DNA of 26,809 nucleotides from a virus. Below the pieces are notes generated by a model. It was not told where the DNA came from, searched no databases, and saw only the letters and a program-made list of their open reading frames with translations. A program made the translations under genes and the position numbers. Shown piece after piece: positions 8,130 to 15,445 of this stretch (the first letter of the stretch is position 1; every line of letters begins with the position of its first letter). The stretch spans positions 1 through 26,809 of the IMG/VR virus record IMGVR_UViG_3300046751_000885. One strand, written 5' to 3'.

Positions 8130-9041
8130 TTAACGGCGGATTGATCCTTGTTCCATGGCTTTTAAGATCTCGCCCTGATACTTCTCGAAGTCTCGATTCG
8201 GCATCCGCTTGATCTCTTCCACAGTCCAAGTTTTCTTTCCACCAGTATTAGGCTTCCGAGTTTTTGGCATCTTAGGTTCTGCAACCTTCCTTGCCTTCTC
8301 GAGAGCCTGCTCTTGCGGCGTGGGTGGCTTCATGCCCATATCAGCTTTGAACCGCGTCAAAATCGCATTGACATCGTTAGAAGATCCGCGTTCCACCCAC
8401 TCGTGAGTCCGAGGATCCTGAACCTCTAGCCAATTAATCCAGTCCGCGGTTTCGATCAGTTGATCTACATCGGGGTGGACCGCTCGGATTCGGTCAAAAT
8501 GCTCAGCCTGTGCTTGTGCTGAAACGGCTTCCTGTCGTCTGCGTTCTTCGGCAGCCAAGGCATCCTTGGTGCTTGAAACCTCTGCTTGGGTTCGACTTAA
8601 CTCGTCAAGGAGCGGACCGGCTATGTCGGGATATTCCTCCCGGATTTTTGCCAACTGCTCATTGTCTTTCTGTCTCTCCTCCAGCTGACCTTTAAGTTCG
8701 CCAACAGCCTGCATCAAATCCGCATTTAATTTGCGGAGATCAGCAGCCTCTTGGGTTGCTTTGGTCATCCTCGCTTGAGCGCCTTTCATCGCTTTCTCAG
8801 CTTTATCTAGCTGATCCTGCATTTGGGATACTTCGCCGCGTTCCTCTTCCTCAAATGCTGGAGCCTCATCCACACTTTCAACTTCGACCGTATCCGTAGG
8901 CTCGGGGGTCTCTTCAGCAAGCGCTTCCACTTGTTCGGTTTGCTCCTTGTCGACAGGAGATTCCGCTTCCGTTTCTGTCAGCTTGCTGAGCATTTCTCGT
9001 GCTTCAGCTTCTAAACGCTCAGGGTCATTTCTACTAGCCAT
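8130..9041 (-). CDS. Capsid scaffolding protein
   Basis: 303 residues, ATG 9041 with GAGGA at 7-8 nt. The first 75 residues are highly acidic (EETPEPTDTVEVESVDEAP). Residues about 70-185 are a long predicted coiled coil of E, K, A, Q and R (DQLDKAEKAMKGAQARMTKA). The C-terminal 60 residues are basic (KARKVAEPKMPKTRKPNTGG), ending KAMEQGSIRR. Acidic N-terminus, coiled-coil middle and basic C-terminus are the normal scaffold plan; the basic end contacts the coat protein. It lies directly upstream of the capsid gene. Function is inferred from composition and position, since scaffolds are poorly conserved. Confidence 0.78.
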   Translation of the reverse strand: MASRNDPERLEAEAREMLSKLTETEAESPVDKEQTEQVEALAEETPEPTDTVEVESVDEAPAFEEEERGEVSQMQDQLDKAEKAMKGAQARMTKATQEAADLRKLNADLMQAVGELKGQLEERQKDNEQLAKIREEYPDIAGPLLDELSRTQAEVSSTKDALAAEERRRQEAVSAQAQAEHFDRIRAVHPDVDQLIETADWINWLEVQDPRTHEWVERGSSNDVNAILTRFKADMGMKPPTPQEQALEKARKVAEPKMPKTRKPNTGGKKTWTVEEIKRMPNRDFEKYQGEILKAMEQGSIRR

Positions 9042-9074
9042 ATATTTTTCCTCGGGTCCACAAAGGGATGTCCG

Positions 9075-9293
9075 TTAAGTAATTGCGGATGTCCGGTTAG
9101 GGGTCCGCTCTCGGTCTAGTACCGCTTTCGCGGTATCTTCAAGTTCAAGCATGAAGCGCAACTCAGTTACGCGGCCTTGCTCAAACCTAAAATTCTTTTC
9201 GTCTGAATGCTCTAGCCGGTCTCTAGCGTCAGCCAATCGGGACGCCAGCAGGTCCGATATCAGGGACCATGCCGGGCTGAGCCGGAGCTCCAT
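9075..9293 (-). CDS. Small helical protein between portal and scaffold
   Basis: 72 residues if started at the ATG at 9293. An in-frame ATG at 9377 would give 100 residues, but its extra N-terminal segment lies wholly inside the portal gene and looks atypical. The protein is MELRLSPAWSLISDLLASRL followed by a charged helix (ADARDRLEHSDEKNFRFEQG) and RVTELRFMLELEDTAKAVLD. Short LL-x-x-RL-x-x-x-R-D-x-L proteins with a C-terminal Rxxx-ELR helix are common between portal and scaffold genes. Their role is unknown. It overlaps the portal 3' end by 65 nt. Confidence 0.6.
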   Translation of the reverse strand: MELRLSPAWSLISDLLASRLADARDRLEHSDEKNFRFEQGRVTELRFMLELEDTAKAVLDRERTPNRTSAIT

Positions 9294-11229
9294 CACCGCC
9301 CGGGCCTGCTCCGGCGAGCATTTGATTTTGGAGTGCTTGTTCAGCTTGCAACCTCTCTTCAGACTTAATAATTTCATCCGGGTCGATATCTAATGTCTGC
9401 GCGATGTCGCGCAACAAACTAGGTCGATCCACTAAAGCCGCATCCATGGGGTTAGAAACCAACGATAGGAACTGAAGCAGTCGCTGGCTTTGCACTTCTT
9501 TTTGCACGAGAGCGGTGCTACCTCTCGCGACGATCCTGAGATCGCCCTTGATTTCTTCCCGAGGATTGAACTCCATATTCCAATGGAACATTGCTTCAAT
9601 CATTGGCTCCAGAAGGAAGTCATCAATGTTTTTAATCGTGCTCTTGAGCGCCACATTCGCAGCACCCATGAGCATAGATATACCTGTAGCGGTCTTGTTG
9701 AGGGACGCAGTCTGCTCGCCGTGGGTGTAGGAGGGCAGGCTGGTAGTCTCGTCCGCAAATCGGCGGAAGATCTCAACGATCTGATTTAGCCCGTTAGCAT
9801 TAGCCACAGGCTGATACCAACGCACAGCAGGCATGGAACCGTCTCCACCCTCTCGGAGAAATACTCGCCAAGGGTGGATGTCTGTCGGGTCTTCTCCTGC
9901 TGCAAGCAAGTCTGTATTTACCTCAACCATTGGACCGGACGACAAAGCCATGTTGTCTAGCCAAATGCGGACGGCAGCATTCATTGTTGTTTGGCTGTCA
10001 CGCATCATGCGAGGTACACCAATCCCCCAGAATTGATGCGGATTACGCTCATACGGGAAGATGTGATACGGAATTTTGTAACCCGCAACAGGGTTCAGCA
10101 TCACCTTCAAAATTTTGCTGTCGCACAACCACACGCAAGCAGAGAACTGGTCGCTGAGCTCCATGCCCTCAGGGACATCAATGCCATGCTCTTCTAAAGC
10201 GTAGCCATCGACATCGCCCCAGTATTCAAATACTTCAAAACGGTTAGACTCAGCATGATCCCTAATGCCAGCAATCCTACGAAGTGTTCTTTCATGCTCT
10301 TCCTCAACATGATTACCTTTGCGGTTAATCTTGAGCATGTACCGGACCATCTCACCGTCAAAGCCGGGGAGGTCAGCCAAGTCCCTAAACTGGCGACGGG
10401 TCAACACATGGCGTCGAAATAGGCCGTTACAATCATCCAAAGTGGTGCAGTAAGGGTCGACATAAAGGTCAAATATCGATACGCTTTCTAGGTCGGGGAC
10501 TGGCGTCTCAACTACGCTCAGTGCGTAGGTCTGTGCGCCGCTTTCAGGGTCGATAATCTTCCCGTAAGACTGCTTCGTATCAATACGAACAGTGCCCGCT
10601 TTGACTGCACCCGAGCCAAAAATGCACGCCTCTAAGATAGACTGCTTCAGCTTTTGATCTGCACCGGCTTCAACTAGCTGGTCCTGAATCTCAGTTGTCA
10701 TGTTCTTGGCAGCTTCCGCAGCCATCTTTTGCTCGACCTCTTTGAAACCTTCCTCCAGCTCAGCCATACGCTGCTGCATGAGGTCTTGGTTTTGCATTGG
10801 GTCGGCGATGCCTGAAGCCATCATGACTTCTTGCATTGCTTGCTGTCGCATTTTTGCTGCGGTCAGCGGATCGATTGTTGCGATCGGAGTAGGTTGCACA
10901 GCGAAGTAAAGATCACCGTGCTGAAATAATAGGTCGACAATACGCGAGTAGGCGGCCATCACCTTGGTTCGAGTCAGGCCTACAAAAACTTTGGAGCGGG
11001 CGCCCCCAGCATCATTCAGACGCGCAAGAACTTCTGGCTCATACTGCCCATTGTACTGGCGCAGATCTTTAAGCCATTCGTTTTCTGTCTCTTTGCGTGC
11101 GTCTTTGTACTCTTGGAAGATGTCTTTCAGCCGGTGACCAAGACTTTGCAGCTCTTGTTCCTGCTGCCCGTCCAGATCATCGTCTGACACGATCTCTTCT
11201 ACTTCGTACAACTCTGCTGGATCTTGCAT
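9229..11229 (-). CDS. Portal protein
   Basis: 666 residues, beginning MQDPAELYEVEEIVSDDDLD directly after the terL stop (TAAATG). Typical portal features in order: an N-terminal helical region with KDARKETENEWLKDLRQYNG; a long helix with KMRQQAMQEVMMASGIADPM (about 128-147); a stem/wing section with FDLYVDPYCTTLDDCNGLFR; then ERNPHQFWGIGVPRMMRDSQ and TTMNAAVRIWLDNMALSSGP; and LNKTATGISMLMGAANVALK near the crown side. The C-terminus is a Gly/Pro/Ala-rich tail. It forms the 12-fold ring through which DNA is packaged and to which the adaptors bind. Order terL-portal-scaffold-capsid supports the call. Confidence 0.85.
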   Translation of the reverse strand: MQDPAELYEVEEIVSDDDLDGQQEQELQSLGHRLKDIFQEYKDARKETENEWLKDLRQYNGQYEPEVLARLNDAGGARSKVFVGLTRTKVMAAYSRIVDLLFQHGDLYFAVQPTPIATIDPLTAAKMRQQAMQEVMMASGIADPMQNQDLMQQRMAELEEGFKEVEQKMAAEAAKNMTTEIQDQLVEAGADQKLKQSILEACIFGSGAVKAGTVRIDTKQSYGKIIDPESGAQTYALSVVETPVPDLESVSIFDLYVDPYCTTLDDCNGLFRRHVLTRRQFRDLADLPGFDGEMVRYMLKINRKGNHVEEEHERTLRRIAGIRDHAESNRFEVFEYWGDVDGYALEEHGIDVPEGMELSDQFSACVWLCDSKILKVMLNPVAGYKIPYHIFPYERNPHQFWGIGVPRMMRDSQTTMNAAVRIWLDNMALSSGPMVEVNTDLLAAGEDPTDIHPWRVFLREGGDGSMPAVRWYQPVANANGLNQIVEIFRRFADETTSLPSYTHGEQTASLNKTATGISMLMGAANVALKSTIKNIDDFLLEPMIEAMFHWNMEFNPREEIKGDLRIVARGSTALVQKEVQSQRLLQFLSLVSNPMDAALVDRPSLLRDIAQTLDIDPDEIIKSEERLQAEQALQNQMLAGAGPGGDGAPAQPGMVPDIGPAGVPIG

Positions 11230-12822
11230 TTAGTAGCCCACTGTCGAGTCCAAACTCTTAAAGCCACGACGCGCAATATGAATGCGAGGTCGGGGCATTG
11301 AGGCTAATCCATGCAAAGCGATGGCATACGCCATCACCCTATCATCATAGCATCCTTGTTGAGAATTGAAACTCCCTTTATCATCAATAACATACGTTCG
11401 TAATTCGTTAACTAACTCGATGTCTGCGACACCCCCTTCGCGCTGCCGAAGTAGGGCGGCAAGGTTGTCGATAATGAGCGGTTTTGTCTTCGATGTAGTT
11501 AAGAAACCACCACGCTTTGTGAGCTTGTCACCGTATGCTCCATCAACAGAGCTTTCTACAAACAGATTCGGGTATTGGATTTCCTGCAACCGGCGTAATG
11601 TAGTCAGGCCGTGGTTGTTTCTTTCGACCACCATGTAGGCCCGGTTCCATCGGTCACCCAGCTTCCCTAAGAAGTTAGCGTACTCAAAGGGGTCGATGTG
11701 GCCGTGATAACACGCCACTTGATTGCCTAGAGAGTCCAGCACCTGAGCGCAGCTGTAGTCTCCATAGCTAAGACCCTCAGCAACGTCCACCCCAATCACA
11801 TAGCTCTCGTCTGGGTTTGGGCTACACCACTCCTTGTATGGGCCATGGGAGTAGTTCTCTAAGATCCCCGCACGGTAATCGCCCCGAAAGTCAGGCGTGT
11901 AGCAGTTGTCTTCCGCATCTCGTAGTACCGCGTCCTCTACAAAGCATCGGCCCGACGTCAAAAAAGCTTCGAGCGGGGTGCTCGGATATTCTTGCCGGAA
12001 CAAATCAGATGATCCCAGCTCGTCAAGTTTTGCGCGGCGGAACATCAACTGCTCATCGTCTAGCTTGTAGGCCTGCGCTAATTTTTCTTCCTCGGGGGTG
12101 CGCTCAAAGTAGGGGTTCACTTTGCGGCGGTACTCCGGCATCCAGTACCACGGTATAAAGCACACGACCCATTCAGTTTCGCCCCTAAGGGACTTCATCA
12201 CCTGATCGTAAAACCATCCGCCGGCACCATTCGCCGTGGATTCCAGAATAACTTCAGAGCCTTTTCCGCCCACTGTCTGTAGTAGACCCGCGACGATATC
12301 AGAGCCCTGTGGATAAAACGCGACCTCCGACCCATGCACGAATCGGTTTGTCTGTCCCCGGCCGGTCTGAGTCGATCTTGCTGTACCGACCCTGTACCGA
12401 CTGTTCAGTCCCTCGAATGCCAGCGTGCTCGCAGATTGCGATGCCAGTCCGGGTTTGAAAGCGGGGTGGGGGATATGGTCGTAAAACTGGCGCACCATAT
12501 TAAAGATCGAGTTGGTCGACTCGGCCAGATGCGAGAGTACAAACGCGTTAGCGTTTCGATTTTGTGTGATTTTCCAGAAGAATCGCCCCTCCACGTAGGT
12601 AGATATGCCTACCTGCCGGGCTTTTAAAACTAGGGCGCGGATATTCCCCTGCTTTTCTAACTGATTATCGAGGGTTTGATGCATCCATCGCTGGCCTGCA
12701 TTTAGCTCAAAGGGAGTTATCGTTCCTTCTTTGTTAACAATTCGCAGTATGTTTTTTGCGTACAGCGGGAAATTACTCTTCAGCTTCCTCGCTGCCTGCA
12801 CTATCTTCTCGTCGCTCGTCAT
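11230..12822 (-). CDS. terL: Terminase large subunit
   Basis: 530 residues, ATG 12822. The ATPase domain shows a Walker A of the terminase type at residues 66-75 (LKARQVGIST), an acidic segment HGSEVAF (163-169) likely forming Walker B, and the coupling motif ESTANG (194-199). QEYPSTPLEAFLTSG (277-291) marks the domain border. The nuclease domain has the three acidic positions expected of an RNase H fold: D346 in VIGVDVAEG, E400 in VVERNNHG and D494 in CYDDRVMAYA. Both domains look intact. It drives DNA into the prohead and cuts concatemers. The start overlaps the HNH gene by 50 nt, and the stop touches the portal start. Confidence 0.92.
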   Translation of the reverse strand: MTSDEKIVQAARKLKSNFPLYAKNILRIVNKEGTITPFELNAGQRWMHQTLDNQLEKQGNIRALVLKARQVGISTYVEGRFFWKITQNRNANAFVLSHLAESTNSIFNMVRQFYDHIPHPAFKPGLASQSASTLAFEGLNSRYRVGTARSTQTGRGQTNRFVHGSEVAFYPQGSDIVAGLLQTVGGKGSEVILESTANGAGGWFYDQVMKSLRGETEWVVCFIPWYWMPEYRRKVNPYFERTPEEEKLAQAYKLDDEQLMFRRAKLDELGSSDLFRQEYPSTPLEAFLTSGRCFVEDAVLRDAEDNCYTPDFRGDYRAGILENYSHGPYKEWCSPNPDESYVIGVDVAEGLSYGDYSCAQVLDSLGNQVACYHGHIDPFEYANFLGKLGDRWNRAYMVVERNNHGLTTLRRLQEIQYPNLFVESSVDGAYGDKLTKRGGFLTTSKTKPLIIDNLAALLRQREGGVADIELVNELRTYVIDDKGSFNSQQGCYDDRVMAYAIALHGLASMPRPRIHIARRGFKSLDSTVGY

Positions 12823-13264
12823 GCATCACCAAATTTTTAGCCCACCACCATAGGCTGTTATCGTCCATGTCCATCTTCATGACGTTTACTCGATAGCAGA
12901 CAAGCTGAATATTGCTCATCCGGTATCCAATACTGCTATCAATCCGATCTATACTTATGGCGGTTTCCATGACTGTCTTTCCATGTGTCATGGGGATGCC
13001 GCTCAGGGCACATAAGCCCTTCTGCTTTTTAAGAACCTCAAGCAACGCATCTACTGTTACGTCATCTGAGAACTTGCGCTCCGAATCTACGGTGCGTCTT
13101 TTTGCTGCACGTATCCGACTTCTTAACCACGATGCTGCAGTTCTACTTTCTGCCCGTCTTCTATGATCAACGTAGCAAACACGGCAAATCAGTCGACGCG
13201 CTTCGTAATCAGCCTTGGTTTTTACAACCCCGCATACGGTGCATTGCCTATCTTGATTTGACAC
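12773..13264 (-). CDS. HNH-type endonuclease with N-terminal zinc knuckle
   Basis: 163 residues, ATG 13264. The N-terminus has paired cysteines C8-x2-C11 and C27-x2-C30, a zinc-ribbon signature. The core reads GLCALSGIPM (83-92), SIDRIDSSIGY (104-114), then NIQLVC (118-123) and N127 near MK. This SxDRIDxxxGYxxxNxQxVCxxxNxMK pattern belongs to HNH-like nucleases found in many tailed phages. It lies immediately upstream of terL and overlaps it by 50 nt. HNH proteins beside terminase are known to assist terminase cleavage in cohesive-end phages; that role here is inference. Free homing activity is the alternative. Confidence 0.75.
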   Translation of the reverse strand: MSNQDRQCTVCGVVKTKADYEARRLICRVCYVDHRRRAESRTAASWLRSRIRAAKRRTVDSERKFSDDVTVDALLEVLKKQKGLCALSGIPMTHGKTVMETAISIDRIDSSIGYRMSNIQLVCYRVNVMKMDMDDNSLWWWAKNLVMHDERREDSAGSEEAEE

Positions 13265-13620
13265 GTTTGCCCCCGAGTCAACTCTTCAAACGCGGCAACC
13301 GCTTTCCTGCTGTTACTCACGGCTATTCGGTCTCCCATCAAATCAGTACCCATCCCAATGCATCCCTGCACATCGCTAGAAAAATTAGCTACGTGTATCA
13401 AGATGTAAGTTCTGTCAGGTACCGCTTCTAGCATCCACGTCCAGCCAAATCGCGGGCTTTCTCGCCACGTCATGTTATAGCTGCCTGTGGGGATGCAGGA
13501 GACATTTGGTGCGTTATCAAGCCAAGGACGCTCTATGGTGTAGAACGTCTCACCAGCGACCTTACAGACGCCTAGAGTGCCCTCGGGGTGATAACAGAAG
13601 CGTTCGATCGTTATATCCAT
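13222..13620 (-). CDS. DUF5675 family protein, possible lysis enzyme
   Basis: 132 residues, ATG 13620 one base after the stop of the 40-residue gene. The sequence has GTLGVCKVAGETFYTIERPW (14-33), then DNAPNVSCIPTGSYNMTWRE and ILIHVANFSSDVQGCIGMG (73-91). The ERPWxDNxPNxSCIPxGxY block and the IHxxNxxxDxxGCIxxG block define DUF5675. The H76/G86-C87 arrangement recalls the His-GC pair of L,D-transpeptidase-type enzymes, but the fold relationship is only suggestive. It sits downstream of a holin candidate, so a role in cell-wall breakdown is plausible. No classical lysozyme or amidase is seen in this window. Confidence 0.75.
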   Translation of the reverse strand: MDITIERFCYHPEGTLGVCKVAGETFYTIERPWLDNAPNVSCIPTGSYNMTWRESPRFGWTWMLEAVPDRTYILIHVANFSSDVQGCIGMGTDLMGDRIAVSNSRKAVAAFEELTRGQTCQIKIGNAPYAGL

Positions 13621-13621
13621 C

Positions 13622-13744
13622 TTACTTTTTATAAGCCTTGTTTTTTGCGGCTCTCATGCCACGCTTCGGTAAACCTTTCTTCATGCACTTGCCAGCCTTC
13701 TTACACTTCGCCGGGCTGGTACAGCCTTTACATGGTTTCATCAT
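13622..13744 (-). CDS. 40-residue Cys/Lys-rich protein
   Basis: Small gene starting with two consecutive ATG codons (13744 and 13741) after GGAAG. It reads MMKPCKGCTSPAKC, then KKAGKCMKKGLPKRG and MRAAKNKAYKK. Four cysteines (C5, C8, C14, C20) in CxxC-x5-C-x5-C spacing could bind one zinc; about one third of residues are Lys or Arg. It is packed between the 84-residue basic gene (2 nt away) and the DUF5675 gene (1 nt away), so it is translated as part of the late operon. Function unknown; binding of nucleic acid or peptidoglycan is possible. Confidence 0.7.
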   Translation of the reverse strand: MMKPCKGCTSPAKCKKAGKCMKKGLPKRGMRAAKNKAYKK

Positions 13745-13746
13745 GA

Positions 13747-14001
13747 TTACTTCCTATGTCGTCGGGTTTTAGTAGCCACCTTCTTAGGCTGGCTAGAATG
13801 CTGTTTGCCGGCTTTTGTATCAGCCCGCTTCTTACGGGTGGTCGCAGCGTACTCTTTCGCTGAGAGGCTTTTTATGGCCTTCTCAGGCAGGTATCTCTCG
13901 CCTGTCGCTTTAGAGCCCTGCGTAGACGGCTTACCTGACTTCGTTCGCCACTTCTGCGCGGTCCACTTCTTCAGGCTCTTCTGTGGTTTTTTCAGTGCCA
14001 T
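13747..14001 (-). CDS. Small basic late protein (DUF5872-like)
   Basis: 84 residues, ATG 14001 overlapping the previous stop (TGATG). It contains SLKKWTAQKWRTKSGKPS (9-26), TGERYLPEKAIKSLSAKEYA and ATTRKKRADTKAGKQHSSQP. The LKKWTxQxWxTKSGKPSxxxGERYLPxKAIKSL block is a known short conserved phage domain (I recall DUF5872). Strongly basic throughout, no membrane segment. Its biochemical role is not established. It belongs to a run of four tiny Lys-rich proteins between terS and the DUF5675 gene. Confidence 0.7.
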   Translation of the reverse strand: MALKKPQKSLKKWTAQKWRTKSGKPSTQGSKATGERYLPEKAIKSLSAKEYAATTRKKRADTKAGKQHSSQPKKVATKTRRHRK

Positions 14002-14189
14002 CAGTTTTTGTAGCCTCCGCCGCTGTCTTTGTACTGCTTAGCCAACATCTGCGCCTTCCTAGCTGACCACTGACCCGGCTTGCCGCCTTTACCGCCGGCT
14101 TTAATCTTTTCAAAGAGACGCTTCCTCATGGTTGGCTTTGTGTAGTTGCCCGACGCGTTTACTTTCGACTTGGGCTTTGCCTTTTTCAT
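14001..14189 (-). CDS. Small basic late protein with PGQWSARKAQ motif
   Basis: 62 residues, ATG 14189 overlapping the holin-candidate stop (ATGA). The C-terminal half reads GGKGGKPGQWSARKAQML and AKQYKDSGGGYKN. PGQWSxRKAQxxAxxYKxxGGGY is a short motif I associate with small phage and viral basic proteins in marine genomes. Highly positive charge suggests DNA or RNA contact, but nothing in the sequence proves it. It overlaps the genes on both sides, so expression is tied to them. Confidence 0.68.
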   Translation of the reverse strand: MKKAKPKSKVNASGNYTKPTMRKRLFEKIKAGGKGGKPGQWSARKAQMLAKQYKDSGGGYKN

Positions 14190-14380
14190 TTTGAACCCAC
14201 TGGCTGAGTCGTCATGAATCGAAGCACTACAATGCCGGTAGCAATACCGCAGCCAACCATCGCTTGAACTGCAGGATTAGCTGGCAAAAAACCAACAAAG
14301 CCCTGTAGCACCGAAAGACACGCGAGAGCCGCCCCGTACTGCACTGTGCGAGATTTAAATGCTTGCCGTAAGTTATCCAT
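14186..14380 (-). CDS. Holin candidate, two membrane segments
   Basis: 64 residues from ATG 14380, which has GAGGAAG just upstream and lies 2 nt past the preceding stop; an in-frame ATG at 14410 inside that gene is less likely. The N-terminus is short and charged (MDNLRQAFKSRT). Two hydrophobic stretches follow, about 14-32 (YGAALACLSVLQGFVGFL) and 38-56 (AVQAMVGCGIATGIVVL), split by a PANP turn. The tail (TTQPVGSK) is short. Size, two membrane spans and placement upstream of a possible wall-degrading gene fit a small holin. Proof would need a lysis assay. Confidence 0.62.
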   Translation of the reverse strand: MDNLRQAFKSRTVQYGAALACLSVLQGFVGFLPANPAVQAMVGCGIATGIVVLRFMTTQPVGSK

Positions 14381-14382
14381 TA

Positions 14383-14637
14383 CTACTTCCTCGATTTGGC
14401 GCCAGAGCATTTCCAGCGCTTCCTAGATAGATTGTTGGGGGTATTCGGGTCATCCTGCTTTGATTTAGGCAAACGCTTCTTAATACCCAGAGATCTGGCG
14501 CAATAACTGTCACCTTTCTTGGTTCCGGCCTTAACACGCGGTCCGCCATCCTTGGCTTTGCCTGCTTGCCCATAGGAAACCTTCTTTCCTGAGGCAGTAA
14601 CCTTCACTTTTGCCTTGCCTTTACGCGGTGTAGCCAT
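14383..14637 (-). CDS. Small basic late protein with GDSYCARSLG motif
   Basis: 84 residues, ATG 14637 with GAGG further upstream than usual (about 11 nt). The N-terminal half is nearly all K, G, A and V (RKGKAKVKVTASGKKV). The second half has KGDSYCARSLGIKKRLPKS then DDPNTPNNLSRKRWKCSGAK. The SYCARSxGIKKR...DPNTPNxLSRKRWKC pattern with two cysteines recurs in short proteins of aquatic phages. Function unknown. It opens the run of basic late proteins and is followed 2 nt later by the holin candidate. Confidence 0.68.
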   Translation of the reverse strand: MATPRKGKAKVKVTASGKKVSYGQAGKAKDGGPRVKAGTKKGDSYCARSLGIKKRLPKSKQDDPNTPNNLSRKRWKCSGAKSRK

Positions 14638-14651
14638 CGTTTTTTAAACCT

Positions 14652-14777
14652 CTACATGAAGTTATGGTGCAAATCGTCTAATTCTCGTTCCAATATTGCA
14701 AGTTTTTTAGCGTCGGTACTCTCAGAAAGACCGCCCCCCCTAAATATGATGGGTAGGGGGTACCCCAAAAATGGCAT
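14652..14777 (-). CDS. Possible 41-residue protein
   Basis: An ATG at 14777 opens a frame reading MPFLGYPLPIIFRGGG then LSESTDAKKLAILERELDD and LHHNFM, stopping 14 nt before the next gene. The C-terminal half has the look of a real amphipathic helix (AKKLAILERELDDLHH), which is why I list it. Against it: no Shine-Dalgarno before the ATG, and the N-terminal half crosses a G7 run and a GGGGTACCCC palindrome. A second frame covering the upstream part (MEDYPLPKIENAIFGVPP, stop just before the G7 run) is equally protein-like. The real gene may therefore start in that frame and change frame. Confidence 0.35.
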   Translation of the reverse strand: MPFLGYPLPIIFRGGGLSESTDAKKLAILERELDDLHHNFM

Positions 14778-14915
14778 TTTCAATTTTAGGGAGTGGATAG
14801 TCCTCCATGGTACCGGGTCGTCGACGACGCCACATCGAGACGCGTATCCCCCCCCATACCCACCTGATCAGCGGGCCTTTTTCCTGCAATCCGGGGAGCC
14901 GAACCTAGCAAAGGT
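14778..14915. other. Palindrome-rich spacer next to terS; candidate packaging site
   Basis: No convincing gene. The stretch 14757-14870 has an unusual density of perfect palindromes: GGGGTACCCC (14757-14766), CCATGG (14805), GGTACC (14810), GTCGTCGACGAC (14817-14828), ACGCGT (14840) and TGATCA (14865), plus runs of 7-8 C. It lies immediately downstream of terS, where many phages keep cos or pac. No terminator-like T-run was seen on either strand. Confidence 0.4.
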
Positions 14916-15386
14916 TCAGTCCTCATCCTGTAAGTCTTTGTTATCGCTACCGAAATCGATCACCAGCAAGTTGTCCGCCGGCGAAACCTGCTCAATTTCC
15001 TCTTCACCAAGGTCCAAATCAGCCAAAAAAGACGACTCGAAAGTAGTGATCTCCTTCTGTTCAGGAGCAAGCCATCCCTCAGCCTTAAACAGGCCCTCGA
15101 TCGCTCTCAGTTTGTCCGCATCCTTCTCCGCAGAAACTCCCAGCTCCTCGAGACGACTAATCCATTTCTCACGTCTGTCCTTTGATTCTTCAGCCATAAC
15201 AGCTCTTCTCCGCTCGATCTCTGCTTTTACGTTAGGTTTCGCTAGGTTCTCTGTTGATTGCACCCTGAGGCAATTATCGCTGTTCTGACTGTACCCAGCG
15301 CGTCTACAGGCCTCTGTACCGTTACCGGTGAGCAGATACTCCTCAACGAACTTCTCCTGCTTGATGGTTAGCTTTTGTTCTTTCAT
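14916..15386 (-). CDS. terS: Terminase small subunit
   Basis: 156 residues, ATG 15386 with AAGGA 8 nt upstream. It opens MKEQKLTIKQEKFVEEYLLT followed by GNGTEACRRAGYSQNSDN. The LTxKQExFVxEYLxTGNGTEAxRRAGYS block is the helix-turn-helix start of the Terminase_2 family. A central charged helix follows (NVKAEIERRRAVMAEESKDR), then EKWISRLEELGVSAEKDADK. The C-terminal 50 residues are acidic (LDLGEEEIEQVSPADN). It recognises the packaging site and hands DNA to TerL. Unusually, it is separated from terL by about 2.1 kb holding the basic-protein and lysis candidates and the HNH gene. Confidence 0.85.
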   Translation of the reverse strand: MKEQKLTIKQEKFVEEYLLTGNGTEACRRAGYSQNSDNCLRVQSTENLAKPNVKAEIERRRAVMAEESKDRREKWISRLEELGVSAEKDADKLRAIEGLFKAEGWLAPEQKEITTFESSFLADLDLGEEEIEQVSPADNLLVIDFGSDNKDLQDED

Positions 15387-15445
15387 TCCATACGTCCTTG
15401 CCTTACTTCCCTATAAGAGAGACCGGCATTGGGGTGAGTTGTTTT

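Noticed and set aside
9490-10197. Several plus-strand open frames of 65-100 codons
   Set aside because: All lie antisense to the portal gene, which has strong family features; no ribosome sites or protein-like patterns.
14656-15288. A 210-codon open frame on the plus strand
   Set aside because: It is antisense to terS and crosses the palindromic spacer; its translation is low-complexity Ser-rich and has no ribosome site. The minus-strand terS has a clear family match.
15405-15425. TTATAGGGA on the minus strand upstream of terS, resembling a T7-type promoter end
   Set aside because: Only the last part resembles the T7 consensus, no second copy was found at other late genes, and no T7-like RNA polymerase is in the window.
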